Positions 29,646 through 37,439 of a stretch of 64,000 nucleotides of DNA are shown one piece after another (positions within the stretch are counted from its first letter, which is position 1; each line of letters starts with the position of its first letter). The position numbers and the translations under genes were made by a program. The DNA comes from Rhodanobacter denitrificans (GTDB lineage: Bacteria > Pseudomonadota > Gammaproteobacteria > Xanthomonadales > Rhodanobacteraceae), in the NCBI RefSeq assembly GCF_000230695.2, contig NC_020541.1, forward strand, positions 1,984,001-2,048,000, written 5' to 3'. Below the pieces are notes generated by a model. The model saw nothing but the letters and a program-made list of their open reading frames with translations. It ran no database searches and was not told the DNA's origin.

Positions 29646-30395
29646 TCAACCCGCTGCAATCAGTTGGTGCTTCAGCAGACTGCGCAGACAAACCGCGAGA
29701 TCGAATGCTCCGTCGATGGCCCGAGCCGCCGCATACGCGGCCTCCAGATCACGCGTATCGATCAGCGCGGCGATGCAGGCGAAGCTCGCTGCGTCCAGCA
29801 CGGTCATCGCCACCTCGCCGCCGTCACGCCACAACACGACCTGTTCGCCGCGACCATCCAGCTGCAGCCGCTCGCCTTCGGGGGCGGTGGCGTAACGCCA
29901 GATCGTCAGCACCGGATGCGTACTGCCCAGCAGGCGCACGCTGGGATGCAACCGCCAGGACAACGATGTCGTGTCATCGAGCGTGGCCGGAGCCAGTGGC
30001 GATGCTTCAGCGGCCAGTGCGGACTGCTGGCGTAGCCACTCCAACTGCGCCACATCAGGCAAATAGGCAAGTGCTGCCGCTTCGGGCATCGTGGCCAGAA
30101 ACGCGGCGAAGGCGCCGCCGAACGCCTGCAGGTTGCCGCGCGTCGACGGATGATGCAGGCGATAGCGCGTCGCTGCGGCCTCGAAGAAGGCCTCGCCGAC
30201 CAGCGCTTGCACCGCGGGGTACGTGGCGCGCAGCGTTTCGATCTGCGTACTGGCGATGGCGTTGCCGTACACCTGCAACCGTGCAGCGGGGGCGAGGCCG
30301 GCACCGACAACCCACTGCGCGAGGTCACTGCCGCGATCGAGCACGGCGTTGGCGAAACCGCGTTGCAACTCAAGCAATGTGGGTGCGGTGACCAT
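29646..30395 (-). CDS. bufC: DUF2063 protein, bufferin maturation partner (BufC/MbnC-like)
   Basis: 249 aa. The N-terminal DUF2063 helical domain shows LLELQRGFANAVLD, LQVYGNAIASTQIETL and YPAVQALVGEAFFE. Such proteins partner a DUF692 iron enzyme and help present the precursor peptide. It overlaps the end of the DUF692 gene by 26 bp, so the two are coupled. No terminator separates it from the merT promoter, so read-through into mer is possible. Assignment as BufC rests on domain identity and operon context. Confidence 0.85.
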   Translation of the reverse strand: MVTAPTLLELQRGFANAVLDRGSDLAQWVVGAGLAPAARLQVYGNAIASTQIETLRATYPAVQALVGEAFFEAAATRYRLHHPSTRGNLQAFGGAFAAFLATMPEAAALAYLPDVAQLEWLRQQSALAAEASPLAPATLDDTTSLSWRLHPSVRLLGSTHPVLTIWRYATAPEGERLQLDGRGEQVVLWRDGGEVAMTVLDAASFACIAALIDTRDLEAAYAAARAIDGAFDLAVCLRSLLKHQLIAAG

Positions 30396-31242
30396 TGAGC
30401 AGGGCCTCCGCGCGGCCGGCTTCCGCCAGCAACACCTCAAGTTCGGGGATGTCCTGATCCCACTCAATCAGGGTGGGTACGGGGCCGAACAGATCCAGTG
30501 CCCCGGCATAAAGCGCCCAGACTTCGGCATCCACCGGCCGGCTGTGGCTGTCGATCAATAGCGGTACCGCGAGATCGGTCTTGCGAATAAATCCACCCAA
30601 GTGGATCTCGCGCACCGCCGCGCGCGGCATCGCACGCAGATAGGCATGCGCGTCGAAGCCGTGATTGACGCTGTTGACGTAGACATTGTTGACGTCGAGC
30701 AACAGGCCGCAGCCACTGCGACGTATCAATTCGGCGACGAACTCCCACTCGCTCATCTCGGCGTGTTGGAACGTGAGATAGCTGGAAACGTTCTCGACCA
30801 GGAACTCGCGGCCCAGCGCGTCCTGCACCTGCTGCACGCGCGTCACTATCAGGTCCAGCGCCTCCCGGGTGAACGGTAGCGGCAGCAGGTCGTTGAGGTG
30901 GATGCCGCCGATCGCGCCCCAGCAAATGTGATCGGAGACCAGCCCCGGTTCGAAGCGTTGCACCAGCGCACACAGCGTCGCCAGATGCTCGTCGTCGAAT
31001 GTGTCGGCTGATCCCAGCGAGAGGCCGACACCGTGCAGGCTCAGCGGATAGTCGGCGCGCACATGCTCGATCGCCGCATGCAGTGCTCCGCCGTCGGCAA
31101 ACAAATTCTCACTGTGCACCTCGAACCACGCCACGCGCGGACGTTCGCTCAACACCCGCTGCATGTGTGGCGCACGCAGACCGATCCCGACTCCAGAAGG
31201 AGCCGAGATCGGTGGCGCCGCGAGCGTGCTCGCGTCGTGCAT
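30370..31242 (-). CDS. bufB: DUF692 multinuclear iron enzyme, bufferin synthase (BufB/MbnB-like)
   Basis: 290-aa TIM-barrel DUF692 protein. Metal-ligand motifs are visible: EVHSENLF, PLSLHGVGLSLGS, LVSDHICWG, LVENVSSYL, GLLLDVNNVYVNS, REIHLGGF and LIEWDQDIPE. Known relatives oxidise Cys residues of a precursor: MbnB to oxazolone/thioamide, BufB to thiooxazole. The start (MHDASTLAAPP) lies 11 bp after the DUF2282 precursor gene, and the DUF2063 partner overlaps its end. That order is the standard bufferin cassette. Confidence 0.9.
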   Translation of the reverse strand: MHDASTLAAPPISAPSGVGIGLRAPHMQRVLSERPRVAWFEVHSENLFADGGALHAAIEHVRADYPLSLHGVGLSLGSADTFDDEHLATLCALVQRFEPGLVSDHICWGAIGGIHLNDLLPLPFTREALDLIVTRVQQVQDALGREFLVENVSSYLTFQHAEMSEWEFVAELIRRSGCGLLLDVNNVYVNSVNHGFDAHAYLRAMPRAAVREIHLGGFIRKTDLAVPLLIDSHSRPVDAEVWALYAGALDLFGPVPTLIEWDQDIPELEVLLAEAGRAEALLNGHRTHIA

Positions 31243-31253
31243 CGTGGTGTTGC

Positions 31254-31538
31254 TCAGCCCTTCTGTGCCGGTTCGAGTTTGCCGCCGTCGATCTTCTCGC
31301 ACAAGCCCTTGGGCACCGCGACGAAAGAGTTTGGATCGCGGGCCTTGGTGTCCTGGCTGGCGCAGGAGTGGCCTGCTGCTTTGCAGTCGTTCTTCTGCGC
31401 AGCGTTGATGCCGTAACACTTCTCCATATGACTCATTGACATCGGTTTGCTCTGCATGCCTGCGGCCGCTGCGACTGTGGTCAGACCCAACGTGAGTCCT
31501 CCCGCCAGAACGGATTTCAGAATCGATGCGGTATTCAT
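31254..31538 (-). CDS. bufA: DUF2282 bufferin precursor peptide
   Basis: 94 aa. The N-terminal signal peptide (LAGGLTLGLTTVAAAAG) is followed by a core with four Cys: Cys41 (EKCYGI), Cys52 (KNDCKAAG), Cys59 (GHSCASQDT) and Cys80 (KGLCEKIDGG), the DUF2282 pattern. In bufferins the inner Cys are modified by the DUF692 enzyme to give an exported metal-chelating peptide, so far linked to copper. GGAGAG precedes the start. It is followed closely by the DUF692 and DUF2063 genes. A MerR-type promoter lies 147 bp upstream, an unexpected regulatory link. Confidence 0.9.
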   Translation of the reverse strand: MNTASILKSVLAGGLTLGLTTVAAAAGMQSKPMSMSHMEKCYGINAAQKNDCKAAGHSCASQDTKARDPNSFVAVPKGLCEKIDGGKLEPAQKG

Positions 31539-31684
31539 TCTCAACTCTCCAGTACGTGGCCAGAAACACTCTGGCCTTCTTTGAAAATGACAATCGGTAA
31601 CCCATGCAGAAACTTTCCCGTGTCGACCAGCAGCCATCCTCATCTTCGAACCGCGTGTCCGGTCAATCTCCGCCCATGGCGCAG

Positions 31685-31715
31685 AGCCTACTGCCGTACT
31701 TCGGTACGACATCAA
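31685..31715 (-). promoter_or_regulatory. MerR-type promoter/operator upstream of the bufferin cassette
   Basis: Minus strand: TTGATG (31715-31710), 19-bp spacer containing CGTACCGAAGTACG, then TAGGCT (31690-31685). Spacer length and GTAC-N4-GTAC dyad equal those of the merT promoter and classical mer operators. The -35 departs from TTGACT at two positions. The bufA leader would be ~140 nt and shows no other feature I recognise. Confidence 0.75.
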
Positions 31716-31754
31716 GCGTGGATTGCCAAGACCGCGGGAGCCTTGACCGACGTC

Positions 31755-31976
31755 CTACTGCCCATCGTGGCTCGGCCTGAGATGGAAGGTCGGATGTGCG
31801 CATGCGATTTCCGTGATGATGTCGCTTAGCAGCTGGCGTGCTTCCTGCTCGCAGCCTCCGCAGCCACCCGAGCAGCCGGTGAGCCACTGCAATGCTTCGA
31901 AACTGCGCACCCCGGCCACCACCGCGTGGCGAATGTCCTCCTCGGTCACGCTGTGGCACACGCAAACGTCAGTCAT
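31755..31976 (-). CDS. Bfd-like [2Fe-2S] ferredoxin domain protein
   Basis: 73 aa. CVCHSVTEEDIRHAV gives the CxC pair (Cys5/Cys7), and TGCSGGCGGCEQEA (Cys35/39/42) supplies the CxxC pair plus one extra Cys. This is the BFD fold that binds one [2Fe-2S] cluster. Bacterioferritin-associated ferredoxins reduce stored iron; here, 40 bp upstream of the bufferin promoter and next to a DUF692 iron enzyme, it might donate electrons or sense the metal, which is inference. It follows the 197-aa gene by 111 bp on the same strand. Confidence 0.85.
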   Translation of the reverse strand: MTDVCVCHSVTEEDIRHAVVAGVRSFEALQWLTGCSGGCGGCEQEARQLLSDIITEIACAHPTFHLRPSHDGQ

Positions 31977-32087
31977 GATCCAACTCGCGTGGCGGAGCCG
32001 TCCTGTCGTAGCCTGAGACGCGGCGGATCGCAGATGTCGGTCCTGAAGCACGGAGTCGTACCCACCATCTGACGCGAAGTCGGCACG

Positions 32088-32681
32088 TCAACCCGCGGCC
32101 TCGGGCAGGAGCGCAGCGGGCGTCAACCACGCCTCCAGCTGCGGCAGCGCGTTCGGTCCGAGATGCTGCTGGAATGTGTTTCGCGCCACCCCGAGTAGCC
32201 GGGCAAGTCGAGCTTCGATAGGCAAGGCCTCGTCTGCCACAAGAACCTCTAGCAGCGCACACGCGAGATCGCATTGCAGCGCGGCCCCATCGGGCAACGG
32301 AACGCGTGCTTGCGACAGCCGCTGGACGAGACGGGCGGCCATGGTGTGCGCCTCCTCCTGACTGAGCTGATCGACCGTCTCGCGCCGGTACCAGTATGAA
32401 GGGTTCGGAAATGTGGCAAGCAACGCCGACGCCGTCGTGGCAGCTACCAAAGCAACCTGGCTGTCACCGCCGAGGGCAGCACGCAGGAGGCCGACCTGCT
32501 GGTCGACCCGAAGCTCACGCAGCCATTTGATCGCGATCACGTCACCGCGATGGTGCAGCCAAACCTCTGCAATATCAGGATGAACCTCCAGGCGTGCCAA
32601 AACGGGTTTGGCAAGGCACCCGCAACCGATCTGCGGCACCGCCTCGCACACGAGCGGCACCGTGTAGAAGTGAATGAACAC
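32088..32681 (-). CDS. Unrecognised 197-aa protein with GCGC motif, divergent from merR
   Basis: The GTG at 32681 has GGGAG 6-7 nt upstream and lies after the predicted transcription start; an in-frame ATG at 32729 falls inside the operator. Residues 1-55 (PLVCEAVPQIGCGCLAKPVL, EVWLHHRGDVIAIKW) look like a small alpha/beta domain with a Cys-x-Cys pair, faintly like a heavy-metal-associated domain with GCGC in place of CxxC. The rest is helical, with further Cys at LQCDLACALLEV. I do not recognise the family. It is not MerB. It shares its promoter region with merR and should be Hg-induced. Confidence 0.75.
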   Translation of the reverse strand: MFIHFYTVPLVCEAVPQIGCGCLAKPVLARLEVHPDIAEVWLHHRGDVIAIKWLRELRVDQQVGLLRAALGGDSQVALVAATTASALLATFPNPSYWYRRETVDQLSQEEAHTMAARLVQRLSQARVPLPDGAALQCDLACALLEVLVADEALPIEARLARLLGVARNTFQQHLGPNALPQLEAWLTPAALLPEAAG

Positions 32682-32710
32682 GAACGTCTCCCAGGGGGTG
32701 AGGTGGGTGT

Positions 32711-32741
32711 ACGCTATGTCCGTAGTCATGTACGGAGTCAA
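32711..32741 (-). promoter_or_regulatory. MerR operator between merR and the 197-aa gene
   Basis: Minus strand: TTGACT (32741-32736), 19-bp spacer beginning CCGTACATGACTACGG, then TAGCGT (32716-32711). This is nearly identical to the Tn21/Tn501-type mer operator. It activates the leftward 197-aa gene, and MerR bound here should also repress its own rightward transcription. Confidence 0.9.
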
Positions 32742-32746
32742 TGGGT

Positions 32747-33154
32747 ATGGGGAAGCCATCGGAACAACTGACCATCGGTGCGTTTGCCAAAGCCGCGGGG
32801 GTCAACCTGGAAACCATCCGGTTTTATCAGCGCAAGGGGCTGCTTCCGGAACCGGACAAACCCTATGGCAGCATCCGCCGCTATGGTGATACCGATGTCG
32901 CTCGTGTGAAATTCATCAAGTCAGCGCAGCGTTTGGGCTTCAGCCTCGACGAAGTCGCACAGTTGCTCGCCCTGGAGGACGGCACCCATTGCAGTGAGGC
33001 GGCACAATTCGCCGCGCAGCACCTGGCCGACGTGCGGGGACGCCTGAAAGACCTCAAGCGCATGGAAACCGTACTGGCTCGATTGGTCGCGCAATGTCAT
33101 TCGCATCGCGGCACCATTACCTGCCCCCTCATCGCCTCCCTGCATGGCCGTTGA
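32747..33154 (+). CDS. merR: Mercury-responsive regulator MerR
   Basis: 135 aa. HTH ([20 protein letters not shown]) and dimerisation helix are typical. The Hg(II)-binding Cys82 (DGTHCSEAA), Cys117 (AQCHSHRG) and Cys126 (TITCPL) have exactly the Tn501 numbering when the ATG at 32747 is used, which supports that start (GGAG 9 nt upstream). It activates mer promoters by DNA untwisting on binding Hg(II). It is unusual in being divergent from an unknown gene rather than merT. Confidence 0.96.
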   Translation: MGKPSEQLTIGAFAKAAGVNLETIRFYQRKGLLPEPDKPYGSIRRYGDTDVARVKFIKSAQRLGFSLDEVAQLLALEDGTHCSEAAQFAAQHLADVRGRLKDLKRMETVLARLVAQCHSHRGTITCPLIASLHGR

Positions 33155-33234
33155 GACGTCCTGCCGGCGACGCCTGACAGCCTGGCGCACTCTTTGGTGG
33201 ATCAGCCGGACATGAAGGCAAGCTGTTCGCCGGC

Positions 33235-33870
33235 TTATCGGCAATGCCCCGTCAGCAGCCGCGTGATGCGCGACCGAAACTGGTCAGGGGTCAACGTCGT
33301 GATCGGTTCGCGCTGCGGCCATACCTTCAGGATGGCGGCTCGGAAATTGGCGGGCGTGCTGCCTTGCTCGGGACCAATGATGTAGGTCGGCACCGTGGTG
33401 ACCGCGTAGTGCGGGTACATCTGCCGCGCGACGTCTTCGAACCGACCATGATCGGTGGCGCCTTCGGCAAACACCAGCAAAGCCACCCATGCACCGCAGC
33501 GGTCGCAACGCACTTCTTCGACGGGGATGGTGCCGCCGGGCAGCGAGTGCTTTGCCGCCAAGGGTGGTGGTGGCGTACTGCTCGGACCGCGAATGGACTC
33601 CAGCGCCGTCACGATCTGGTGCGACAGGGGTTCCAATATCGCGCGCCGCTGGGCAAACATCGCCTCCCGTTCGTCGCCGGCGATGTCGGTGACCACGCAG
33701 GTTTCGCCGGACGCGGTACCTGTGACGCGCAGGCGTCCCAACTCCCCCAGTTCGGCGTGCCGAAAGACGTAGGCGATACCGTCCGGCAAAGGGTCGCGGT
33801 GAAAGGACACATCCGGTGGCAGCTTTAATCCGGCAGCCGCTTCGGCGGGCGATTTGCGTTGGGAGGTCAT
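33235..33870 (-). CDS. Unrecognised 211-aa protein next to tnpA
   Basis: GGAA precedes the start. The N-terminal half (GIAYVFRHAELGELGRLRVT, VTDIAGDEREAMFAQRRAIL) looks like an alpha/beta domain. A CDRC pair at VEEVRCDRCGAWVALLVF and PTYIIGPEQGSTPANFRA follow. I do not recognise the family. It converges on merR with an 80-bp gap and starts 39 bp after the tnpA stop, so it could be transcribed with tnpA. It is probably a transposon passenger. Confidence 0.7.
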   Translation of the reverse strand: MTSQRKSPAEAAAGLKLPPDVSFHRDPLPDGIAYVFRHAELGELGRLRVTGTASGETCVVTDIAGDEREAMFAQRRAILEPLSHQIVTALESIRGPSSTPPPPLAAKHSLPGGTIPVEEVRCDRCGAWVALLVFAEGATDHGRFEDVARQMYPHYAVTTVPTYIIGPEQGSTPANFRAAILKVWPQREPITTLTPDQFRSRITRLLTGHCR

Positions 33871-33909
33871 GCGGGATTCCGTGCGAACGCGTGGCGGCTT
33901 CCAACGACG

Positions 33910-36843
33910 TTAACGCATGTTCCGCAGCACCGGCCTGACCGGCTGCAGGGTGGGCAGCAACCGCGCCATGTACCGCTCGACCGGGAACAGGAACAGCCCG
34001 CGAAAATTCACGAGACGCTCCTGGATCGGCGCGATATGGCGCAGGTTCTCGGGCACCGCGAGGGCTGCGATGTCGGCGGGCAAGGTCGCGAGCGATTGCT
34101 GCATGCGCGCCGTGGTCCACGCCATGACGATGTTGCTCAACAGCGTGATGGCGGAGGAGACACTTCGGAGGCGCGCGTTGTGGCTCATCTGATGCCGCGG
34201 CACCTTGCCCGTTTCCAGCGCATGCTCCAGCACATGGACACGTTCCCCGTGATTGAGGGTGCGCAGGATTTCCCGGCGGAAGTCGGGTAGCGTGAACCAG
34301 CGGCACAGATAGAGCGTGAGTAGCAATCGGCCGATCTGGACGCCCGCGTCGTACAACTGCTCACCGGCCGCGGCGGAGCCGAAGCGGGACAGGATGTCGA
34401 CCGCGCTCGCTTTGCCGACATGGGTGGAGGCCGCCATGCGGACCCATTCATCCCATACGGGCTCCACCTTCTCAGGATGCGCTCGGTTCTTGGCGATCAC
34501 GCTGCGCAGCCCCTCGGGCACCGTCATCGCCGGGGTCACATACAGCTTGTGTGCGCTGGCATCACGCAGCCGTGGGCACATATCCTTTCCCACCGTTTTC
34601 GCCAAGAACATGCCGAATTCGGTTTGACCGTGCGTATCCACCGCCAATTGGTTGATCGTGACCGTGCTTTGGCGAAGGACCCCTTCCAAGGCCACACCCT
34701 GTTGCCGTTCGCCGAGCACGACGGGCTGGTCGTGAAAGATGCCCCAGCGGTCATGGATGTGCGTGTAGATGCCAATCGACTTCTTCTTCGTGCGCGGGTC
34801 GCGACGTGCCAGGGGGCTGCTCTTGACGGTTTCACGACTCATCATGTCCGCGGACGCCAGATCGGCGCGTCCCCAGGATTCGGCAATGGGGTGGCTGTGC
34901 ATGTACTCGAAGACGGCGGTATTGGCTTCCCGTAAGCGCTTTTCTTGGGCGATCCAACGCATGCTCTGATTGACGGCATCCGCGGAGAGGCCCGGCATCA
35001 TGCGCGCCGTATCGGCGGCGGACAATGCCGTGCCGTGCGCAAGAAGACCGGCATACACCAAGCGCAACTCATCGATCGAGCGCGGCTCGCGGCCCAGCAG
35101 CGTCCAGCTGAAGCGGGTGTGGCTGTCCACTTCCATCATGACGCCCGGCAGCTCTTCCGCTCCCATGCGCTCCATCAGGGCATCCCGAAGCACCATCACG
35201 GCTTCCGGCACGTCCTCCGCCGGGAGTTTGGGCAAGTGCACACCGTCTCTGTCCACGGTGACGTCGCCAGCCTGCGCGGCTTCACTCAGGTGCTGGAGCT
35301 GCTTGGACACTTCCTCGACCAGCGGACCGGTGAATTCCTTCGCGTCGCGGGGCAGCTTCAAGCGCGCGTAATGATGCGTCTTGCTCTTGGTCCATTCCGC
35401 GGACGGAATCAGCATGCTTTCGCGACTGCGGAAGCTGAAACTGTGCGCGACATACACGCTGCCGTTCTTCAGGGCACGGCGTAACGCCAGCAGCGTCGCC
35501 ACCTCGAAGGCCTGCAGGGCACGTTGCCGGTCGGGATTTGCCAGCATGTCGTCCCACACTTTGCCGAGGTGAACCGGTATCGCCTCGGGCAGTGCTGGTT
35601 TGCGCTGCAGATAGATCTCGCGCAAGGCGTCCAGCGCCTGACGAACCGGGTGCGGCGCCACGCTCTCAAAGGGAAGCGCACACAGCATTTTCAACAGCGA
35701 GCGCGAGTGGCGGTTGTTTTTGAGGAGGAGTTGTTCACGGGTCAGGTGCGCTCGGCTGAGTTTCTTGCCGCCGCCGACCTGTTCCACCGCACGCAGAATC
35801 GCCGCACGCAGATCCTCTTCGCGAAGGGAGCGATCGAGGGCCAGCTCGCGGACTTCCTTCGCAAAGGTGGTCAGCGTGCGCGCACGCGCCTCGGCGGATT
35901 GGACCACGGCGCGCATCCCGTTGCCCCAAAGATCGGCTACGTGTTGGCGCGTCATGGCCAGCACCCGGTCCGTGGCGGTGCACAGCGCCGTCTGCAGGTA
36001 ACAGGCGACCTCGATGGTCCGGCGCGTTGCCGCAATACGCTTACTCGCCGCGGGTGGCCGATCTGCCATCGCCTGGGCGTAATGGCGCTTGATGTGATCC
36101 GACACGGAAGGCATGGGGTGTGCGGCCACACCGAGTTGGGTCAGGTATTGGATCCGCTCGAACTGTTCGCGAATCTGGGGGAGCGACTGCCGGCGTGGTG
36201 CTTGCGCAAGCCATTCCTGAAAGGAAAGACCAGAGCGATGGGGTTCGTCGCAGGCCCGCACCCACGCATCGAGGACAGTGAAAGGGGCGTCCTTCTGCAG
36301 CACGGTGCCGAGTTCATCCTCGGCCAGCTTTAGCGCGACATCGATGGCGCTCTTCAGTGGGCGCTCGCCCTCAATGAGGATGCCGTGCTCGTACAGCCAC
36401 GTTTTGACGTGTGTTTTCAAACGATGACGATCGAACTCGGACAGCACCTCGACACGCAGGTAGCGCACCAGGGCACGGCGCTGGTGTTCGGACATGCGAC
36501 CAAAACCCAACGTTTCCATGGCGGCGTTCTGGTGCGCGAACAAGGTCGGCCGGCGGCGATATAGCGAGCGGAGCGAGGCAATATCCGGCGTCGTGATCTC
36601 CAGCGTTTTGCCTAGATGTGCCCATAGCTCGGCAGGGACTACTTTGACGGCCGCAAGCACGCTGCCAGTCATCCGGATGAAGCCGATCTGCAACGCCAGG
36701 CCCAGCCGGTGCAGCGCGTCGCGCTTGGCGAGAATGACGCGCCGTTCCTTGGCCGAGTAAGTGAAGAAGGCATGGAGCTCGAACTGATTGAGCTCCTTGG
36801 GAATGGTGCGCAGCCCAAGATACGGCGCCTGCCAGTACTGCAT
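33910..36843 (-). CDS. tnpA: Tn3-family transposase TnpA
   Basis: 977 aa, full length. The N-terminal DUF4158-type domain (KELNQFELHAFFTYSAKERR) is typical of the Tn4651/TnXax1 branch. The C-terminal DDE Tnp Tn3 domain includes DTHGQTEFGMFLAKTVGKD, PDFRREILRTLNHGE (acidic active-site region) and ends near the conserved ERYMARLLPTLQPVRP. It catalyses replicative transposition and makes cointegrates resolved by TnpS/TnpT. Uninterrupted, so likely active. It starts ~120 bp inside the right-hand repeat. Confidence 0.95.
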   Translation of the reverse strand: MQYWQAPYLGLRTIPKELNQFELHAFFTYSAKERRVILAKRDALHRLGLALQIGFIRMTGSVLAAVKVVPAELWAHLGKTLEITTPDIASLRSLYRRRPTLFAHQNAAMETLGFGRMSEHQRRALVRYLRVEVLSEFDRHRLKTHVKTWLYEHGILIEGERPLKSAIDVALKLAEDELGTVLQKDAPFTVLDAWVRACDEPHRSGLSFQEWLAQAPRRQSLPQIREQFERIQYLTQLGVAAHPMPSVSDHIKRHYAQAMADRPPAASKRIAATRRTIEVACYLQTALCTATDRVLAMTRQHVADLWGNGMRAVVQSAEARARTLTTFAKEVRELALDRSLREEDLRAAILRAVEQVGGGKKLSRAHLTREQLLLKNNRHSRSLLKMLCALPFESVAPHPVRQALDALREIYLQRKPALPEAIPVHLGKVWDDMLANPDRQRALQAFEVATLLALRRALKNGSVYVAHSFSFRSRESMLIPSAEWTKSKTHHYARLKLPRDAKEFTGPLVEEVSKQLQHLSEAAQAGDVTVDRDGVHLPKLPAEDVPEAVMVLRDALMERMGAEELPGVMMEVDSHTRFSWTLLGREPRSIDELRLVYAGLLAHGTALSAADTARMMPGLSADAVNQSMRWIAQEKRLREANTAVFEYMHSHPIAESWGRADLASADMMSRETVKSSPLARRDPRTKKKSIGIYTHIHDRWGIFHDQPVVLGERQQGVALEGVLRQSTVTINQLAVDTHGQTEFGMFLAKTVGKDMCPRLRDASAHKLYVTPAMTVPEGLRSVIAKNRAHPEKVEPVWDEWVRMAASTHVGKASAVDILSRFGSAAAGEQLYDAGVQIGRLLLTLYLCRWFTLPDFRREILRTLNHGERVHVLEHALETGKVPRHQMSHNARLRSVSSAITLLSNIVMAWTTARMQQSLATLPADIAALAVPENLRHIAPIQERLVNFRGLFLFPVERYMARLLPTLQPVRPVLRNMR

Positions 36844-36966
36844 GCCTACCTCCGGCCTTTCCGTGGAGAAGATCTGAGGCTAACAGCAAACTGTTGATTT
36901 TATGAAGATTGCTTCCCGGGCGCCTACATTATTCCCCGTCAAATCAAAGAGTTGCTTGACGAGGCT

Positions 36967-36995
36967 AAGCGTTACTATTTGCACCTAAAACAAGG
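36967..36995 (-). repeat. Right copy of 29-bp inverted repeat (probable transposon end)
   Basis: On the minus strand it begins CCTTGTTTTAGGTGCAAA, the partner of 20367-20395. Just inside, AATCAAAGAGTTGCT (36942-36956) is also found at 20463-20477, in the same plus-strand orientation. Confidence 0.7.
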
Positions 36996-37214
36996 TGACA
37001 CCGTGACCACGATCACCGTGCCGTCCGGGAGCGTGATCGTGCACTCGCCGCTGGGACTGCACTCGACCTGCTGGGCCTGGGGCGTGGAGAAGGCACCGGC
37101 CGGAGTCGTGGTCGGGGTCGGCGCGGGCCTTGCCGGCGGCGCCTGGACGGCGCTGGCGGTACCGGCCATGGCGACCAGGGCGGCGGCGATCACGAGGGTC
37201 TGCTTGAGCTTCAT
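36975..37214 (-). CDS. Small exported protein, 3' end probably replaced by the transposon end
   Basis: 79 aa. AAGGAC precedes the start, and a clear signal peptide (LVIAAALVAMAGTASA) leads to a Pro-rich linker (PPARPAPTPTTTPAG) and a short beta-like segment (CTITLPDGTVIVVTV). The last residues (CFRCK) and stop are encoded by the 29-bp repeat, so the natural C-terminus was probably lost when the transposon inserted. Function unknown. Confidence 0.65.
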   Translation of the reverse strand: MKLKQTLVIAAALVAMAGTASAVQAPPARPAPTPTTTPAGAFSTPQAQQVECSPSGECTITLPDGTVIVVTVSPCFRCK

Positions 37215-37399
37215 CGGAACGTCCTTCGGGCTGGCGTCGCGGATTGCGACCGTTCCATGGCACCACCAGCCGCCGATGCGGCAACTCCTCTTGCTCCAGC
37301 CTGCCCAGATCCCGCAGCGGCCGGCGCAGGTAAGTTACTCCGTCCAGCGCAGACGTTCCGGACCCCGCAACGCGCGCATGTGCTGGACAACATCCGGCC

Positions 37400-37417
37400 T
37401 TGGATTGCACAATCCAA
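37400..37417. promoter_or_regulatory. Palindrome TTGGATTG-CA-CAATCCAA before the SprT-like gene
   Basis: A perfect 8-bp inverted repeat with a 2-bp centre, 22 bp before the start and just upstream of its GGAGG ribosome site. It suits a repressor operator. Confidence 0.45.
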
Positions 37418-37439
37418 TGGCAAACGGAGGGGTTCATAT

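Noticed and set aside
32088..32681. Organomercurial lyase MerB
   Set aside because: Product lacks the MerB sequence pattern and its conserved Cys arrangement; no other MerB candidate in the window.
33235..33870. Thioredoxin-like protein (CDRC plus a VPT motif)
   Set aside because: The CxxC is followed rather than preceded by the hydrophobic strand, so the thioredoxin order does not fit.
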